Notes: generated by a model from the sequence alone, not told the origin. A stretch of 6,848 bases of DNA from Thermomicrobiales bacterium (GCA_004525275.1 SPCO01000078.1:1-6848); one strand, 5' to 3'. Positions 1 to 6,222 are shown, counted from the first letter of the stretch. Numbers and translations are program-made.

Positions 1-689
1 GGTGTGGGCGTGGGAATCGGGGCCACCGTTGGCGTCGGTGTCGGGGCAGGAGTCGGTAGAGGCCCGGGGTCTGGGACGGGCGGCGCGCCAAGACCCTGCG
101 GCGAGGGAGCGGATTGGACGAACCAGTCGACGCTGTTGTCGTTCGTGTCCGTGGCATTGCCGAGTGATCCACCCGGTGCCCGCTCCAGGCTCGACCCCGC
201 CGGTGGCGCGGCGGCAGCGACCCCTTCGACGAAACCGCTTGAGGCATCGCCCCAGCCGACCGAGTCGAGGATCTCCCCGCCAACGACGCGGAGTCCAAGG
301 GCGCCACCCGTTGCCGCGAAACCGCCCGAATAGGTGGAATCAGCGACCGCGGCGAACAGGCCGGAAGCATTGGCCAGGAGGATCCGGCGACCCGGCTCCA
401 GGACGAGCGACGAGACCCAGGTCGCCTTCCGAGTGACAGTCGAGCCCGAGGAGGTCGCATAGACGACCTCGAAACCAGTCAGGTCGATGGGGTCAGGACC
501 CTGGTTCGCGATCTCCACGAACTCATCCGATGCGGACGTCCCACCGGTCTGAAGCTCCGAGATGACGAGCGTGGAGGGCGGCCACACGACGACCCCCGCC
601 TGGACCTCCGCGCTGCTCCAGGCTCCGAATGCGGCGACAAGCGCGATCACGATAAGCGCGGAGAACCCCGCGCGCCGGGAACGATCCAT
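1..689 (-). CDS. Secreted lamin-tail-domain (LTD) protein, C-terminus beyond window edge
   Basis: Seen: an open frame from ATG (687-689) to the left edge, 229 complete codons without a stop. Residues 1-6 (MDRSRR) are basic, 7-27 hydrophobic, and VQA (29-31) suits signal peptidase I, so export is likely. Residues about 40-200 read as a lamin-tail domain: ISELQTGG (43-50), DEFVEIANQG (55-64), IDLTGFEVVY (68-77), LEPGRRILLAN (97-107), DSVGWGD (142-148), and a late NATDTNDNSVDWFVQ stretch (178-192). From about 203 it becomes a Pro/Thr-rich linker (PTPAPTPTPT) that runs off the window, so another domain or an anchor probably follows. Known of the family: LTDs are immunoglobulin-like beta folds common in secreted bacterial proteins, often joined to nucleases or other enzymes. 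Inferred: an extracellular or surface protein whose main activity is not visible here. A GGAGGT Shine-Dalgarno five bases upstream supports the start. It is divergent from the gene at 843. Confidence 0.85.
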   Translation of the reverse strand, partial: MDRSRRAGFSALIVIALVAAFGAWSSAEVQAGVVVWPPSTLVISELQTGGTSASDEFVEIANQGPDPIDLTGFEVVYATSSGSTVTRKATWVSSLVLEPGRRILLANASGLFAAVADSTYSGGFAATGGALGLRVVGGEILDSVGWGDASSGFVEGVAAAAPPAGSSLERAPGGSLGNATDTNDNSVDWFVQSAPSPQGLGAPPVPDPGPLPTPAPTPTPTVAPIPTPT

Positions 690-694
690 CGGTG

Positions 695-700
695 ACCTCC
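695..700 (-). promoter_or_regulatory. Shine-Dalgarno of the LTD gene
   Basis: On the minus strand this reads GGAGGT, followed by a 5-base spacer (CACCG) and the ATG at 687-689. It is a near-perfect anti-16S match at a suitable distance and fixes the start of the LTD protein directly ahead of its signal peptide. Confidence 0.8.
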
Positions 701-832
701 CGGCGGGAAAGCAAGGATGGGCGGGCGGCGGCGGGGTTGACACGTTGTATCAGGCGAGCCTTCACCGCCACTTATCCCGCTCCCCTCCACGTTCGACTAC
801 GATGCGCTGCACCATCCACGACCACCGCCCGC

Positions 833-837
833 AGGAG
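833..837 (+). promoter_or_regulatory. Shine-Dalgarno deciding the GTG start at 843
   Basis: AGGAG followed by five bases (ATGAC) and GTG at 843. The nearby ATG at 838 is in another frame and overlaps the ribosome-binding site. The spacing therefore favours the GTG start over the internal ATG at 1062. Confidence 0.7.
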
Positions 838-842
838 ATGAC

Positions 843-1595
843 GTGGCACGCGCCAAGAGGACCCACCGCGCCGAGGCACGCCGCCGCCATCGAGTCGCGA
901 CAGGAGCCGACGCCGGCGACGTCACGGAAGGCTCGATCGAGGGCGAGTCCGCGTCGAGCTCGTCGATGGGCACGTCCGCGTCCAGATCGTCAGGCGCGAC
1001 TGCTCCAGCCTCGACAGGCCGGATCGGCTTTGCAGCGGCGTTCAGGCTTTCATTCCGGCCGATGAACGTCAGGGAAGACGTCGCGGCGTTGCCCTGGATC
1101 GCCCTTCATACGAAGGCCTTGTGGGTGCCCCTGGCGATCACGATCGCAGCCACGGCCTACATCATCGTGACCAAAGGGCAGGACATCCTGTCCGAATTCG
1201 CATTCCAGTACTTCATCCAGACTCCGGCTATCGCCGGCGTGTTCCTCGCCGGCTTCCTGGCCCCACGAGCCAGCTGGCTGCTTGGGGCAATCGTCGGGCT
1301 GTTCTCGGCGGCGTGTTACACGTTGTTGATCTTCGCCTTCGCGTCGACGATCAACTTCGCACGCCTGTCGCCGGAAGCGCTACCGACCGAAGCACAAGCT
1401 CGCGAGGTTGCGATCTCAGCCTTCATGCTCTCGCCGGTGATCGGGGCATTCTTCGCCGCAGGCGCGGCCTGGTATCGCCGCTTCCTCGCGTATTCGAGCC
1501 CGAACCGGAGCCGTCAGTCCCAGGCCCAGAAGCCGAAAGCCGGTGACGGACGGACCCGGACGAGCGCCTCGCAGAAGGCCGGACTCAAGCGCTGA
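843..1595 (+). CDS. Four-TM membrane protein of unknown function
   Basis: A 250-residue protein starting at GTG (843). Not recognised as a named family. Residues 1-19 are strongly basic (MARAKRTHRAEARRRHR), about 21-60 are Ser/Ala/Thr-rich and probably disordered, and about 80-211 form the membrane domain. I see four hydrophobic segments, near 92-110 (VPLAITIAATAYIIV), 122-140, 145-166 and 190-211 (ISAFMLSPVIGAFFAAGAAW). The C-terminal 40 residues are again basic and polar (ending SQKAGLKR). With an even number of helices and basic ends, both termini are probably cytoplasmic. There are no catalytic motifs or conserved charged residues inside the helices, so enzyme or transporter function cannot be claimed. 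The basic tails could contact nucleic acid, ribosome or phospholipid. A shorter product starting at Met74 (1062) is possible, but the AGGAG before GTG favours the long form. It is divergent from the LTD gene and convergent with dnaE2. Confidence 0.75.
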   Translation: MARAKRTHRAEARRRHRVATGADAGDVTEGSIEGESASSSSMGTSASRSSGATAPASTGRIGFAAAFRLSFRPMNVREDVAALPWIALHTKALWVPLAITIAATAYIIVTKGQDILSEFAFQYFIQTPAIAGVFLAGFLAPRASWLLGAIVGLFSAACYTLLIFAFASTINFARLSPEALPTEAQAREVAISAFMLSPVIGAFFAAGAAWYRRFLAYSSPNRSRQSQAQKPKAGDGRTRTSASQKAGLKR

Positions 1596-1622
1596 TCCTC
1601 GGGCAAGTGGGTGTCGCTGATC

Positions 1623-1634
1623 GGGCGCGCGCCC
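1623..1634. repeat. Perfect GC palindrome after the four-TM gene
   Basis: GGGCGCGCGCCC is a perfect 12-bp palindrome 27 bp past the stop of the gene at 843-1595. As a hairpin it gives only a 4-bp stem with a GCGC loop, and no run of T follows on either strand. It could help end convergent transcription, but it is not a standard intrinsic terminator. Confidence 0.4.
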
Positions 1635-1732
1635 AGCTGGCGCATATTTCAGATATCCGTGCGTGGTCGAACGCTAGAACCTGCAGAATCGGTACGAACC
1701 GGTGATCGTCTGCGCTCAGATATACGAGAGTC

Positions 1733-1840
1733 GCGTTTCAGGGGCGCAACGCGTTTCAGGGGCGCAACGCGTTTCAGGGGCGCAACGCGTTTCAGGGGCG
1801 CAACGCGTTTCAGGGGCGCAACGCGTTTCAGGGGCGCAAC
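1733..1840. repeat. Six perfect copies of an 18-bp tandem repeat
   Basis: The unit GCGTTTCAGGGGCGCAAC is repeated six times with no mismatch or spacer (starts at 1733, 1751, 1769, 1787, 1805, 1823), then a partial GCG. Each of the five junctions makes the 8-bp palindrome AACGCGTT (1748-1755 and every 18 bp after). CGCGTT and AACGCG on either side of a 10-nt loop allow a 6-bp stem per unit. The array begins 10 bp past the dnaE2 stop, in the convergent gap. Perfect identity points to recent expansion by slippage or to homogenisation. The 18-bp period is six codons, so most frames stay open and spurious repetitive ORFs (FRGATR on plus, VAPLKR on minus) run through it. I do not regard those as genes. 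Its role, if any, is unknown; possibilities include a minisatellite, a protein-binding array and an RNA 3'-end structure. Confidence 0.95.
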
Positions 1841-1850
1841 GCGGGCAGGC

Positions 1851-4800
1851 TCAGCCGAGTCGACGCATTCCCGCCTGACCGAGCTGGCGAACGCCGGTCG
1901 GTCGATCCGGCCCGCCCGCGCCGGCGGCCACCTCGGGGAGTGACTGGACCGATCTCGCCACCACGTTGACGACATCACCTTCACGCTGGAGGTCGCCGTC
2001 AACCAACAGCAGCGCGTGCCGCCGAACGACGCCCCGAAGCCGGGCCCACGTATCCGGCCAGAGCGTGACATTGACCATCCCTGTCTCGTCCTCCAGGGCC
2101 AGGAAGACCGTGCCCTTGGCCGTCATCGGGTGCTGTCGGGTCACGACCAGGCCACCGATCCGGACCCTCCCAGATGGCATCTCCGACAGTGCCGCGTTGG
2201 TCACCGCTCCGATCCGCTCGAGCACCGGCCGGAAGAGGCTTACGACCTGACGTCGAGCATCGAGTCCGATGACCGCATAGGCATCTCCGATCCGCTCCGA
2301 CTCCGTGATTTCCGGGAGTTCCGGGGCATCGGTCGCCGGCAGGCGCAGATCCATCGGTCGACCGGCTGCCGCCGACCGCTTTCCGGCAGCCCTGCCTAGC
2401 CCACGCACCGCCCGGCCGTCCACTCGACCGCGGGACGCACCGGCCACCTCGCGGAGTTGCCACAGAAGTTCTCGGCGCGGTCGATCCAGCGAGTCCAGCG
2501 CCCCGGTTCGGATGAGCCGCTCGAGGACCTCCTCCGGCAATCCGGTCCGCTCCACGACCTCGGCCAGATCGTTGTACGGACCGCGCGACAGTTCCGCGTC
2601 GAGGAGCGCCTGGTGCTGCTCGCCGATCCCCTTGACGAGGTGCAACCCCAGCCGGACACCCCAGCCATCGGCCACCTCCGGGATCCAGCGCGCGCGCGCC
2701 TCGGCTGATGGGATCACGCAGGCCGGCGAGCGGACGGGCTCGGGTCGCGCTGCGATCCCCGCGCCCTCGGGGATGGGCTCGCCCGGACGACCCGCCCATT
2801 CGGTCGTGGTCCTGTATGACGAGGCGTTGATATCGACCGGCAGCACCGCCACCCCGTGCCGCTTCGTGTCGTTGACCAGGACCTCGACCGGGTAGAAGCC
2901 CATCGGCTGGGCATTGATGAGCCCGACCAGGAACTGAGCGGGATAGAACAGCTTGAGAAAGGCCGATTCGTAGGCGGTCCGGGCGAACGCCGCCGCATGC
3001 GACTTGGCGAACCCGAAACTCGCGAAGGCCGACACCTGGCGGAACAACTCCTCGGCCATCTCGTCGGTCATGCCCGGCTGCTGCAGGCAGCCCTCGACGA
3101 AGCGCCGATGCAGTTTCTCCATCTCCCGGTTCGAGCGCCAGGTGCCCATCGCTCGACGGAAACCGTCCGATTCGGCGGCGGAGAAGCCTCCGACCTCGAT
3201 GGCGATACGCATGACCTGCTCCTGGTAGAGGATCACCCCCATCGAATCCTTGAGTGCCGGCTCCAGGCTCGGATGGAGGTAGGTCACCGGCTCGAGTCCT
3301 TGCCTGCGTCGGAGGAACGGGTGGACGGCGTTGCCCTGGATGGGGCCCGGTCGGATGATCGCCACCTCCACCACGAGGTCGTCGAGATTCTTGGGACGTG
3401 ACTTCGGAAGGGTCTGCATCTGGGCCCGACTCTCGACCTGGAAGACCCCGACCGTGTCGGCTGCCTGGAGCATCGTGAAGACCTCAGGCACGTCCTCGGG
3501 CAGACGGTCGAGATCGAGACAGACGGCGCAATCGTGCTCGATCAACTGGAGCGCCTCGTCCATCGCGGCCAGCATCCCAAGACCGAGCAGGTCGAGCTTG
3601 ATGAGCTTGAGTGTCTCGACATCGCGCTTGTCGAACTGGACGACGACCCGATCGACCATCGTGGCTCGTTCGATCGGGGCAATGTCGATGAGCGGTGCTG
3701 CGGTCACCAGCATCCCGCCCGAATGGATCGAGAGATGCCGCGGGAAGCCATCGATCCGGGCGCAGAACTCCAGCCAACGCTCCCAATCGGAAAGGCCAAC
3801 GGTCGAGCCGCCACGGGGCTGGGGTCGTGATTCCGGCTCCACCCGGGCGACCGACGTGTGGGTGGCCGGCGGATCCCAGCGCGACGGCCGCCCGAGCTTG
3901 TCCGCGGCCCGCGGCGGCGGCTCGAGCTGGCCACTTTCCGGATCCACTCGCCGACCCTCGACGAGCGGCGGGCCGTTCAGCCGAGCGCGGTCCGCCTCGT
4001 AGCCAGTGCCCCGACCGGCCCGCAACCAGGCAACGCTCGCCGGGGTATCACCCGGGCCACCCTCGTCGTCGGTGCGTGCACCCGGACGTATCTCGGCGGC
4101 CGGAGCCAGGCGGTTCGGTCCCGCCGCGAGGCGACCACCACGGGCGTGGTTCAGTTGGCCCATCGCGTCGGTCAGGCCGCGCTCGCCGGTCAGGATCGCG
4201 CCGTCGGCGGCCCGCTCGGCCGGCCCCGACCCCTCCTCAGGCCGGCGGAAGAACTCGGCAAAACCGCCGTCTGCCTCCAGATCACGGCGAACCATGACCG
4301 AGTCGTAGGTCTCGAGTGCCTTGGCCACCCGGTCGACGAGCGGCCGAGGGAACCCCAGGGCATTGCCCACCTCGCGCACGGCCGAGCGCGCCCGGTACGT
4401 GACGAGATTGCAGACCATCCCGGTGTGCTCGGGGCCGTAGCGGCGGTAGACGTACTGGATGACCTCCTCGCGGCGCTCCGAACTGAAGTCGATATCGACG
4501 TCCGGATAGGTCGTTCGACCCTCGTTGATGAAGCGCTCGAACAGCAGGTTGTGGCGGATGGGTTCGACCCGGGTGATGCCCAGGACGTAGGCCACGATCG
4601 AACTCGCCGCACTCCCCCGGCCCTGGGCCGGGATGCCGCGCTCCTTCGCGAAGCGCATGAGATCCCAGCAGATAAGGAAGAACTCGGCGAGTCCGGTCTG
4701 CTCGATGACCCCCAGTTCGTGGGCGAGTTGCTTGACGACGGGCGGCGTGAGCGGGTGGTAACGCCGTCGGGCACCCGTCTGACAGAGCTCCACGAGATAG

Positions 4801-5891
4801 CTGAACGGTGTCTCCCCGCTCGGGACCGCAAAGCCCGGAAAGCGATACTGCTCGAAGCCGAGATCGACCGAGCACGACGCCGCGAGCTCCGCCGCTGTCG
4901 AGATCCCCGCCGTCCAGGCCTGGGCCGTCGTGCCACCGGCCGGCGGCCCGAGGGTCTCCAGCTCCGAACCCGACTTCAGGTACGACTCGCCGTCCGGCCG
5001 GCGCAGGTCCCCGAGCGTCTCGAGCGAGCGCCCGTGCCGGATCGCGGTCAGGACGTCGGCCAATTCGCGGTCCTCGGGACGAGCGTAGTGGACGTCATTG
5101 GTGACGACGACCGGCAGCCCGCATGCATCGGCCAGTGCCGCCGACTCCGTGACGAGCCAGTCGTCATCGGCCAGGAGGTGATGCGACAACTCGATGAAGA
5201 AGCCGTTGGTGACTGGGTCATCGCCGCGTCCGAAGAGCCTCGCGTACCGCTCGGCCACGGCTCGCGCGCCGGCGAGATCGCCCATCCGGAGACGACGGAC
5301 CAACTCCCCGTCCCGACAGCCGGACAGCGCGACGAGACCGTCGGTATTCTCGGCCAGGAGCGCCTGGCTGAAGCGAGGCATGCCCTTCGTGCCGGCCATA
5401 TTGGCCCGCGACACGAGCCGGCACAGACTCCGCCAGCCGACCTGCGAGCGAGCGAGCAGGACGAGATGGGGCCCGCGGACCCGTTCACCGATGCCTCGCA
5501 GATCCTCCTTGACCGGGTCGCGATGACCGGGCAGGCGGGCACGTGTCGGGCGCGGGCGGGCTGGCAGACCCTCGGTCGTGTCTGCGGATGGATTCGGGAG
5601 GCTGGCTCCCCGACGACGTCGTGGCCGCCGGGCCGGCACGACCACCCCGGCCGGGTCCGGCACCGCCGAGTCCAGCAACTCGATCTCGAGGCCGATCACC
5701 GGGTGCAGCCCGGCCGCCTCCGCCGCATGGACGAAGCGAACCGCGCCATACAGGCCGTTGTGATCCGTGACGGCCAGACCGGTCAGCCCCAGTTCGATGG
5801 CCCGCTCGACCAGGTCGTCCGGCGCCGACGCTCCGTCCAGGAACGAGAAGTTGGTGTGGCAGTGAAGTTCGGCGTACGGGGTCGGTGCCAC
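1851..5891 (-). CDS. dnaE2: Error-prone DNA polymerase III alpha subunit, DnaE2/ImuC type
   Basis: Template-directed DNA synthesis across damage. Known DnaE2 enzymes act in SOS mutagenesis with ImuA and ImuB. Seen in order: PHP domain with HCH (10-12), TDHN (42-45), GLE (67-69) and NDVHY (265-269) metal motifs; GRGSAASS (424-431); PDVDIDF (463-469) with catalytic Asp466 and Asp468; third Asp767 in KLDLLGLGML (765-774); fingers region with IIRPGP (845-850) and SFGFAKSHAAAFA (958-970); NAQPMGFYPVEVLVND (993-1008), which is typical of DnaE2; helix-hairpin-helix VKGIGEQH (1086-1093); OB fold about 1241-1315. All polymerase residues I can check are present. At 1346 residues it is about 250-300 longer than usual DnaE2, from inserts near 78-138, 553-697, 1031-1074 and 1151-1185. 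Start is GTG at 5889-5891, fixed by the conserved YAELHCH beginning and by GGAG six bases upstream. Stop TGA at 1851-1853. DnaE1 is the alternative, but the DnaE2-type middle and lone SOS-like promoter argue against it. No imuA or imuB is in the window. Confidence 0.93.
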   Translation of the reverse strand: MAPTPYAELHCHTNFSFLDGASAPDDLVERAIELGLTGLAVTDHNGLYGAVRFVHAAEAAGLHPVIGLEIELLDSAVPDPAGVVVPARRPRRRRGASLPNPSADTTEGLPARPRPTRARLPGHRDPVKEDLRGIGERVRGPHLVLLARSQVGWRSLCRLVSRANMAGTKGMPRFSQALLAENTDGLVALSGCRDGELVRRLRMGDLAGARAVAERYARLFGRGDDPVTNGFFIELSHHLLADDDWLVTESAALADACGLPVVVTNDVHYARPEDRELADVLTAIRHGRSLETLGDLRRPDGESYLKSGSELETLGPPAGGTTAQAWTAGISTAAELAASCSVDLGFEQYRFPGFAVPSGETPFSYLVELCQTGARRRYHPLTPPVVKQLAHELGVIEQTGLAEFFLICWDLMRFAKERGIPAQGRGSAASSIVAYVLGITRVEPIRHNLLFERFINEGRTTYPDVDIDFSSERREEVIQYVYRRYGPEHTGMVCNLVTYRARSAVREVGNALGFPRPLVDRVAKALETYDSVMVRRDLEADGGFAEFFRRPEEGSGPAERAADGAILTGERGLTDAMGQLNHARGGRLAAGPNRLAPAAEIRPGARTDDEGGPGDTPASVAWLRAGRGTGYEADRARLNGPPLVEGRRVDPESGQLEPPPRAADKLGRPSRWDPPATHTSVARVEPESRPQPRGGSTVGLSDWERWLEFCARIDGFPRHLSIHSGGMLVTAAPLIDIAPIERATMVDRVVVQFDKRDVETLKLIKLDLLGLGMLAAMDEALQLIEHDCAVCLDLDRLPEDVPEVFTMLQAADTVGVFQVESRAQMQTLPKSRPKNLDDLVVEVAIIRPGPIQGNAVHPFLRRRQGLEPVTYLHPSLEPALKDSMGVILYQEQVMRIAIEVGGFSAAESDGFRRAMGTWRSNREMEKLHRRFVEGCLQQPGMTDEMAEELFRQVSAFASFGFAKSHAAAFARTAYESAFLKLFYPAQFLVGLINAQPMGFYPVEVLVNDTKRHGVAVLPVDINASSYRTTTEWAGRPGEPIPEGAGIAARPEPVRSPACVIPSAEARARWIPEVADGWGVRLGLHLVKGIGEQHQALLDAELSRGPYNDLAEVVERTGLPEEVLERLIRTGALDSLDRPRRELLWQLREVAGASRGRVDGRAVRGLGRAAGKRSAAAGRPMDLRLPATDAPELPEITESERIGDAYAVIGLDARRQVVSLFRPVLERIGAVTNAALSEMPSGRVRIGGLVVTRQHPMTAKGTVFLALEDETGMVNVTLWPDTWARLRGVVRRHALLLVDGDLQREGDVVNVVARSVQSLPEVAAGAGGPDRPTGVRQLGQAGMRRLG
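3801..4235 (-). other. Low-complexity insert in the DnaE2 palm (residues about 553-697)
   Basis: This in-frame segment lies between PDVDIDF and the third catalytic aspartate. Asp468 to Asp767 spans 299 residues here, whereas Asp403 to Asp555 in E. coli DnaE spans 152, so about 145 residues are extra. The segment is rich in Gly, Pro, Arg, Ala, Asp and Glu, with no hydrophobic core pattern and no cysteine, and is probably disordered. It does not start with Cys or Ser or end in His-Asn, so it is not an intein. Conserved sequence resumes at WERWLEFCARIDGFPRHLS (703-721). The borders are approximate. Confidence 0.75.
5478..5660 (-). other. Arg/Pro-rich insert in the DnaE2 PHP domain (residues about 78-138)
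   Basis: Between the PHP strand VIGLEIELL (65-73) and the next core strand HLVLLAR (142-148), most DnaE2 proteins have only a short loop. Here about 60 residues intervene, including ARRPRRRRGA (87-96) and ARPRPTRARLPGHR (111-124). The segment is strongly basic and Pro-rich, probably flexible, and could contact DNA or a partner. The comparison is with remembered family sequences, so the borders are approximate. Confidence 0.65.
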
Positions 5892-5897
5892 GGGTCG

Positions 5898-5901
5898 CTC
5901 C
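5898..5901 (-). promoter_or_regulatory. Shine-Dalgarno of dnaE2
   Basis: On the minus strand GGAG is followed by six bases (CGACCC) and the GTG start at 5889-5891. It supports GTG initiation immediately before the conserved PHP N-terminus. Confidence 0.65.
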
Positions 5902-5932
5902 GGTCGAAAAGCCGGCTGTCTGGGGGCCCGCT

Positions 5933-5938
5933 AGTATA
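5933..5938 (-). promoter_or_regulatory. Probable -10 element of dnaE2
   Basis: The minus strand reads TATACT, one base off the TATAAT consensus. A start site near 5926 would give a leader of about 35 nt. The region 16-18 bases upstream has no good TTGACA match, as is common for promoters governed by a repressor. Three of its bases (5936-5938) are shared with the inverted repeat at 5936-5953. Confidence 0.6.
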
Positions 5939-5953
5939 GAACATCCGTTCTAT
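5936..5953. promoter_or_regulatory. Probable LexA operator (SOS box)
   Basis: ATAGAAC-ATCC-GTTCTAT is a perfect 7-bp inverted repeat around a 4-bp spacer. Its core GAAC-N4-GTTC is the arrangement known for LexA of Bacillus and actinobacteria (CGAAC-N4-GTTCG), with A/T in place of C/G outside the core. It overlaps the TATACT -10 of dnaE2 by three bases, so a bound repressor would block RNA polymerase. DnaE2 is a classical SOS gene, which makes LexA the obvious ligand. The assignment is inference, since no lexA is in the window and LexA sites vary among phyla. TATGTT at 5951-5956 on the plus strand could be a second, divergent -10 under the same operator. Confidence 0.75.
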
Positions 5954-6096
5954 GTTTGCTCCTACGTTCGCGGGAGCCCACCGAGACGTCGAAGGACGCA
6001 CCCGAGCGTCGGTGCGGCCGGTCCCCGGGACGAGCGGGCTTGTCGAAATGCCGTCGCCGGGTGAAACAACCAGGCCGCGATCAGCGTCTCACGGAC
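5954..6096 (+). other. Stretch without a recognisable gene
   Basis: This lies between the dnaE2 operator and the small ORF at 6097. One short hairpin is visible, with GACGC (5995-5999) and GCGTC (6006-6010) around ACCCGA, and a GTCCC-C-GGGAC palindrome at 6021-6031. I looked for known riboswitch cores and found no convincing match. An in-frame GTG at 6061 would extend the next ORF by 12 codons. Confidence 0.4.
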
Positions 6097-6222
6097 ATGC
6101 ACGCACAGAAGCGCCAGATCGCCCTCTCAGCGGCTCGCGTCGGGCTGCTGGTCGCGCTCGCGATGCTGCTGATACTGGACCTCCTTCCGGCGACGCTCGC
6201 GGCGCAGGCAGCGACTCGGTAG
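6097..6222 (+). CDS. Possible 41-residue single-TM small protein
   Basis: The ATG at 6097-6099 opens a 41-codon frame ending in TAG (6220-6222). The peptide has a basic start (MHAQKRQ) and one hydrophobic stretch at about 15-31 (VGLLVALAMLLILDLLP), followed by ATLAAQAATR. It looks like a one-helix membrane peptide or a lone signal peptide with an AxA-like cleavage site. No good Shine-Dalgarno precedes the ATG, and GTG at 6061 is an alternative in-frame start. The frame after the stop does not continue as a convincing protein, so a broken longer gene is possible but unsupported. Not recognised as a family. It could be chance, because GC-rich sequence gives Ala/Leu-rich frames readily. Confidence 0.35.
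   Translation: MHAQKRQIALSAARVGLLVALAMLLILDLLPATLAAQAATR

Larger units (their letters stand above)
690..842. promoter_or_regulatory. Divergent intergenic control region
   Basis: This 153-nt gap separates two divergent genes, so both promoters should lie here. On the plus strand there is a consensus TTGACA at 737-742 but no good -10 at 16-18 bases from it (the spacer ends in CTTCAC). A TANNNT-type hexamer TACGAT at 798-803 could be a -10 with a start site near 810 and a leader of about 33 nt, but it lacks a good -35. On the minus strand, TGATACAAC at 743-751 resembles a weak extended -10. None of these is decisive, and I see no clear operator. Confidence 0.35.

Noticed and set aside
2..436. 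Plus-strand frames at the left edge
   Set aside because: They are opposite the LTD gene, which has a signal peptide, Shine-Dalgarno and recognisable domain. The plus frames are Arg/Pro-rich shadows.
1733..1840. CRISPR array
   Set aside because: The units are only 18 bp and abut with no spacers, and no cas gene is nearby.
1733..1840. Plasmid-type iteron origin
   Set aside because: The length and number of units fit loosely, but no replication initiator gene or AT-rich region adjoins them and the neighbours look chromosomal.
1611..1943. Plus-strand frame running through the repeats (FRGATR units)
   Set aside because: It starts at a codon without a Shine-Dalgarno, has no protein-like pattern outside the repeat, and overlaps the dnaE2 3' end. 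The 18-bp period keeps the frame open by itself.
1649..2071. Minus-strand frame with VAPLKR units
   Set aside because: It overlaps dnaE2 out of frame, and its length comes from the repeat period.
3801..4235. Intein inside DnaE2
   Set aside because: There is no Cys/Ser at the start, no His-Asn at the end and no splicing or endonuclease motifs. The length is about 145 residues of low complexity.
4553..4580. T-loop-like GGGTTCGACCC suggesting a tRNA
   Set aside because: It lies inside dnaE2 and encodes the conserved ITRVEPIRHN segment; there is no acceptor or anticodon arm.
3858..5939. Very long open frame (693 codons) on the plus strand opposite dnaE2
   Set aside because: It is antisense to a polymerase with intact motifs. 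The composition is Arg/Pro/Gly-rich with no domain pattern, as expected for the shadow of a GC-rich gene.
5954..6096. Riboswitch, considered because of CCGGGTGAAAC at 6057-6067
   Set aside because: The fragment recalls the GGGTGAA box of c-di-AMP riboswitches, but the other conserved blocks are missing and the downstream ORF is doubtful.
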